Assembly (NCBI GenBank): GCA_947461985.1
Contig: CANHNT010000075.1
Span: 1-8,355, forward strand
DNA from: Bacteroidota bacterium
Lineage (GTDB): Bacteria; Bacteroidota; Bacteroidia; Chitinophagales; Chitinophagaceae
Direction of reading: 5' to 3'
Length of the DNA: 8,355 nt
A program made the position numbers and the translations under genes. The notes beneath the pieces were generated by a model. That model did no database searches. It worked only from the letters and a program-made list of their open reading frames with translations, and was not told the origin of the DNA. Within the stretch, counting starts at the first letter, position 1. Each line of letters opens with the position of its first letter. Below, one piece after another: positions 5,262-8,355 of the stretch.

Positions 5262-7475
5262 ATGAAAAAAATTATTATTCTTTCTATAAGCGTATTATGC
5301 GCTCAAGGTGCTATTGCACAAAAACAAGAACAAGATTCTATTAAAAATGTACAACTAAATCAAGTAGTTATTTCTGGCAACAAATTTGCCGAAAAGAAAA
5401 AAAATATTGTACAAAAAATTGATGTTATTTCTCAAAAAGAAATATCGCAAATGAATGCTCAAAATATGGCTGATGTATTGACCAATACCGGTCAAGTATT
5501 TGTGCAAAAAAGTCAACAAGGTGGTGGGAGCCCTGTAATTAGAGGGTTTGAAGCGAGTAGAATTCAATTAAATGTTGATGGTATAAGAATGAACAACGCA
5601 ATATACAGAGCTGGGCATTTACAAAATATTATCACAGTCGATCAAAATGCTTTAGAACAAGTTGAGGTATTAAATGGTCCTGCTTCAACCATACATGGAA
5701 GTGATGCGTTAGGCGGCGTTATCGTATTAAAAACGAAAGATGCTAAATTTGGTAAAACCAAGCATCTTGAACTAACTGGCGCAAACGCTTTGGTGAGATA
5801 TTCTTCGGCCAATCATGAAAAAACAGGAAACATTGGCATTCATTTAGGAATGAATAAATTTGCTTCATACACGAATATTACATTTTCAGATTTTGGAGAT
5901 TTGATTCAAGGTAAAAATGGGGTAGATTCTATCATGAATTTATGGAAAAAACGTTTCGTTGTAGAAAGAATCAATAATACTGATACCATGTTAGCAAATG
6001 CTGATCCTTACAAACAAGTTTCTACTGGGTATAAACAAATTGATATTTTACAAAAGTTTAGCTTTGCACCGAGTAAAAATATTCGTCATGGTATTAATTT
6101 CCAATATTCAACTTCATCAAACATTCCTCGATATGATAGACTAACAGAAACTGCTGGAGGGATTGCTAAAAATGCTGAATGGTATTATGGTCCACAAACA
6201 AGAACGTTGTTGGCATATAAATTTGATGCCGTAAATTTAAAAGGTTTTTTTAATGATTTAACAGCAACTCTCAGTCATCAATATGTGAATGAAAGTCGTC
6301 ATAACAGAGGGTACAAAAAAACAGCACTCAATCATAGAGACGAAAAAATAAATGTTATGGGCTACAGCGTTGCTTTACGCCATAAAGACAATCAAAACGA
6401 GTTAACAATAGGTACGGATGGACAATTGAACAACTTGAAATCTACTGCCTTTAAAGAAGATATTTTATCTGGTGTTGAAACAAACATTGATACGCGTTAT
6501 CCAGATGGAAAAAACAACATGAATTTATTTGGTTTATTTGCACAACACACCCTAAAATTAGACGAAGGGAAAGTGATCGTTAATGATGGATTGCGATTTA
6601 ATTATTCCGCTTTACATTCTACCTTAGTGGACACTTCAATTCAATTTCAATTGCCCTTTAGTGATTTAAAACAAAAAAATAATTCATTGACAGGAAATTT
6701 GGGTATTGCTTACATGCCTTCTTCGGATTTAAGAATGACATTAAATTATTCAACAGGATTTCGTTCGCCAAACTTTGATGATTTGACCAAAGTATTTGAA
6801 TCGGTAACTGGTCAACGATTAATTGTTCCTAACGTAAATTTAAAACCAGAAATCACACAAAATTTTGAAGCCGGAATTCAATATAATGATGGCAAGTTAG
6901 AGTTAAATGCTTATGGTTTTTACACACTTTTAAAAAACGTGATTGTAACGGATAAATTTAGCTTTAATGGTAAAGATTCAACGTTATATGATGGGCAATT
7001 GACTGCAGTTTATGCCAGTCAGAATAAATCAAAAGCATTTATTTATGGAGGTGGTATTTCATTTATATATCGACCTTTGATTCATTTCTCCATGTCGGGT
7101 TCTACCAATTATACTTTTGGAAGATACAATAGCGACACTATTTTAATCCCTTTAGACCATATTCCTCCAGTAACCGGTCGCTTAGGTATTAAATATGATC
7201 ATAAAAAATGGTATGGAGAATTTTATAGCATTTATAATAGCAAAAAACGTTTGATCGATTATAATCCAAATGGAGAAGATAATATTCAATATTCTACTCC
7301 GATTGGAACGCCAAGTTGGTTTACCGTTAATTTTAGAGTAGGTGTTTCAGTAGAAAAACATACTCAAATTAAGTTGGGTATCGAAAATATTTTGGATAAG
7401 AACTATCGATATTTTGCCTCTGGCATGAGTGCTGCTGGTAGAAATTTGGTGGTAGCCGTCCGATACAATTTTTAA
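5262..7475 (+). CDS. TonB-dependent outer-membrane receptor, haem/haemoglobin-receptor-like
   Basis: A 737-residue outer-membrane barrel for TonB-powered uptake of a scarce ligand. A signal peptide (1-20, ending AIAQ) is followed by a TonB-box-like LNQVVISG (32-39) and the plug domain (about 45-158), including GGGSPVIRGFEASRI (87-101), NVDGIRMNNAIYRAGHLQN (104-122) and VEVLNGPASTIHGSDALGG (134-152). The barrel fills the rest and closes with GRNLVVAVRYNF, a terminal Phe suited to BAM insertion. The plug wording and the barrel boxes FRSP (500-503) and NVNL (524-527), which resemble FRAP and NPNL, point to the haem/haemoglobin receptor group (HmuR/HemR-like); substrate is inferred. His119 lies in the plug, but no His lies between the two barrel boxes, where HemR has a haem ligand. 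There is no carboxypeptidase-regulatory-like N-terminal domain and no SusD partner, arguing against a glycan-uptake SusC. The ATG lacks a Shine-Dalgarno sequence. Confidence 0.93.
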   Translation: MKKIIILSISVLCAQGAIAQKQEQDSIKNVQLNQVVISGNKFAEKKKNIVQKIDVISQKEISQMNAQNMADVLTNTGQVFVQKSQQGGGSPVIRGFEASRIQLNVDGIRMNNAIYRAGHLQNIITVDQNALEQVEVLNGPASTIHGSDALGGVIVLKTKDAKFGKTKHLELTGANALVRYSSANHEKTGNIGIHLGMNKFASYTNITFSDFGDLIQGKNGVDSIMNLWKKRFVVERINNTDTMLANADPYKQVSTGYKQIDILQKFSFAPSKNIRHGINFQYSTSSNIPRYDRLTETAGGIAKNAEWYYGPQTRTLLAYKFDAVNLKGFFNDLTATLSHQYVNESRHNRGYKKTALNHRDEKINVMGYSVALRHKDNQNELTIGTDGQLNNLKSTAFKEDILSGVETNIDTRYPDGKNNMNLFGLFAQHTLKLDEGKVIVNDGLRFNYSALHSTLVDTSIQFQLPFSDLKQKNNSLTGNLGIAYMPSSDLRMTLNYSTGFRSPNFDDLTKVFESVTGQRLIVPNVNLKPEITQNFEAGIQYNDGKLELNAYGFYTLLKNVIVTDKFSFNGKDSTLYDGQLTAVYASQNKSKAFIYGGGISFIYRPLIHFSMSGSTNYTFGRYNSDTILIPLDHIPPVTGRLGIKYDHKKWYGEFYSIYNSKKRLIDYNPNGEDNIQYSTPIGTPSWFTVNFRVGVSVEKHTQIKLGIENILDKNYRYFASGMSAAGRNLVVAVRYNF

Positions 7476-7495
7476 CCTTATTATTTTGAAAATAC

Positions 7496-7521
7496 AAAGC
7501 CGCTTCAAATGAGGCGGCTTT
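7496..7521. terminator. Bidirectional terminator between convergent genes
   Basis: AAAGCCGC (7496-7503) pairs exactly with GCGGCTTT (7514-7521); the stem extends inward by TTC/GAG with one G-T pair around loop AAAT. It is GC-rich against an AT-rich background. A T-rich stretch follows on the plus strand, and the minus strand continues into TGTATTTTC, so it can serve both the receptor (stop at 7475) and the epimerase (stop at 7527). Confidence 0.9.
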
Positions 7522-7526
7522 ATTTA

Positions 7527-8355
7527 TTAATTATAAAAATGTCTATTTTCTTTATACCAATCGAACGCAATTTTTAAACCATCCCGAACCGAAACCGTTG
7601 GGTTGTAATTTAACAACGTTTTTATTTTATCAATATTAGCCAAACTATGTGGAATATCGCCTTTTCTAAAAGGTCCAAATTTAGGTTCTAAAGTAGAATT
7701 TGCTACTTCTCTGATATAATTAAATAGTTGAATTAAAGTTGTGCTTTCTCCAAAAGCAACATTATACACTTGATTAACAGCCTCTTTATTATCAGTAAAA
7801 AGTGCTTTAATATTTGCTTGTACTACATTTTGAACGAACGTAAAATCACGGCTATAGCTCCCATCGCCATTCATAGTAGGTGCTTCATTATTTAACACCG
7901 CATCCATAAACAAAGGGATAACAGCTGCATAAGCACCCTTAGGACTTTGGTGGGGACCAAATACATTAAAATAGCGTAAACCAATAAACTCCATATCGTA
8001 TGTTTTTGCAAACACATCGGCATAAAGTTCCATCACAAATTTAGTAACTGCATAAGGAGACAAAGGTCTTCCAATAATGTTTTCAACTTTTGGCAATGAT
8101 TCACTATCGCCATAAGTTGACGAAGATGCTGCATAAACAATACGTTTAATATTGGCATTTTTTGCTGCTGTATAAATATTTAATGTGCCGGTAACATTGG
8201 TGTTGTTAGAATTTATAGGGTCAACAATACTCCGAGGAACAGATCCTAAAGCTGCTTGATGGCTCACTAAATCGATACCAATCATGGCTTTTTCACACGT
8301 AGCGAAATCAGTAATATCACCTTCCATCAATTCAAATTTTGGATGATTGATCACA
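7527..8355 (-). CDS. wbpP: UDP-N-acetylglucosamine 4-epimerase, WbpP/TviC type (5' partial)
   Basis: The visible 275 residues are the C-terminal part of an extended short-chain dehydrogenase that interconverts UDP-GlcNAc and UDP-GalNAc, or the uronic acid forms, for surface polysaccharide synthesis in the cytoplasm. Numbering from the first full codon: HQAALGSVPRSI (32-43), AASSSTYGDS (75-84) with the active-site Ser/Thr, SPYAVTK (99-105) with the Tyr-x-x-x-Lys catalytic pair Tyr101/Lys105, GLRYFNVFG (125-133), and NGDGSYSRDF (162-171). These agree closely with my memory of Pseudomonas WbpP and Salmonella TviC. About 50 N-terminal residues, including the Gly-rich NAD-binding loop, lie beyond the right edge. 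The GTG at 8354-8352 is an internal Val, not a start. UDP-Glc/Gal GalE is less likely given the GSVPRSI and SSSTYGDS signatures. Exact substrate (sugar or uronic acid) cannot be decided here. Confidence 0.93.
   Translation of the reverse strand, partial: VINHPKFELMEGDITDFATCEKAMIGIDLVSHQAALGSVPRSIVDPINSNNTNVTGTLNIYTAAKNANIKRIVYAASSSTYGDSESLPKVENIIGRPLSPYAVTKFVMELYADVFAKTYDMEFIGLRYFNVFGPHQSPKGAYAAVIPLFMDAVLNNEAPTMNGDGSYSRDFTFVQNVVQANIKALFTDNKEAVNQVYNVAFGESTTLIQLFNYIREVANSTLEPKFGPFRKGDIPHSLANIDKIKTLLNYNPTVSVRDGLKIAFDWYKENRHFYN

Noticed and set aside
5355..5567. Minus-strand open frame opposite the TonB receptor plug
   Set aside because: The receptor frame is conserved and complete here; the antisense frame shows no domain.
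8352..8354. GTG as start of the epimerase
   Set aside because: The frame continues to the window edge, and the family needs about 50 more N-terminal residues with the NAD-binding loop; this codon is an internal Val.

Overview
The window is AT-rich chromosomal DNA that looks like the genome of a member of the Bacteroidota. Four things point there. Two promoters match the Bacteroidota sigma-ABfr -7 consensus TAnnTTTG, most clearly the one in front of the tRNA gene. Shine-Dalgarno sequences are missing before recQ and the receptor gene. The RecQ carries the long C-terminal extension typical of that phylum. The secreted proteins have signal peptides ending in Ala-Gln. Genus or family cannot be read from this window.

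Layout, left to right: (1) positions 1-1800, minus strand, a nearly complete secreted tetratricopeptide-repeat protein whose last few codons lie off the left edge; (2) a 261-bp divergent intergenic region; (3) 2062-4293, plus strand, full-length RecQ DNA helicase; (4) a compact tRNA-Phe(GAA) unit with its own promoter (4327-4356), gene (4372-4444) and intrinsic terminator (4447-4469); (5) 4610-5116, plus strand, a small protein with an N-terminal hydrophobic segment and an uncertain start; (6) a 145-bp structured leader with two inverted repeats; (7) 5262-7475, plus strand, a TonB-dependent outer-membrane receptor resembling the haem/haemoglobin receptor group; (8) a bidirectional terminator at 7496-7521; (9) 7527-8355, minus strand, the C-terminal part of a WbpP/TviC-type UDP-N-acetylglucosamine 4-epimerase, running off the right edge.

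Most of these are unrelated housekeeping or envelope genes. The one pair that may work together is the small membrane-associated protein and the TonB receptor behind it: same strand, 145 bp apart, and of a type I recall seeing near TonB receptors in Bacteroidota. The structured leader between them is where receptor control is most likely to sit. I see no CRISPR array, insertion sequence, phage gene, toxin-antitoxin pair or obvious defence island. I found no clear undescribed system; the best candidates for a second look are the small protein, its start, and the palindrome in front of the receptor.
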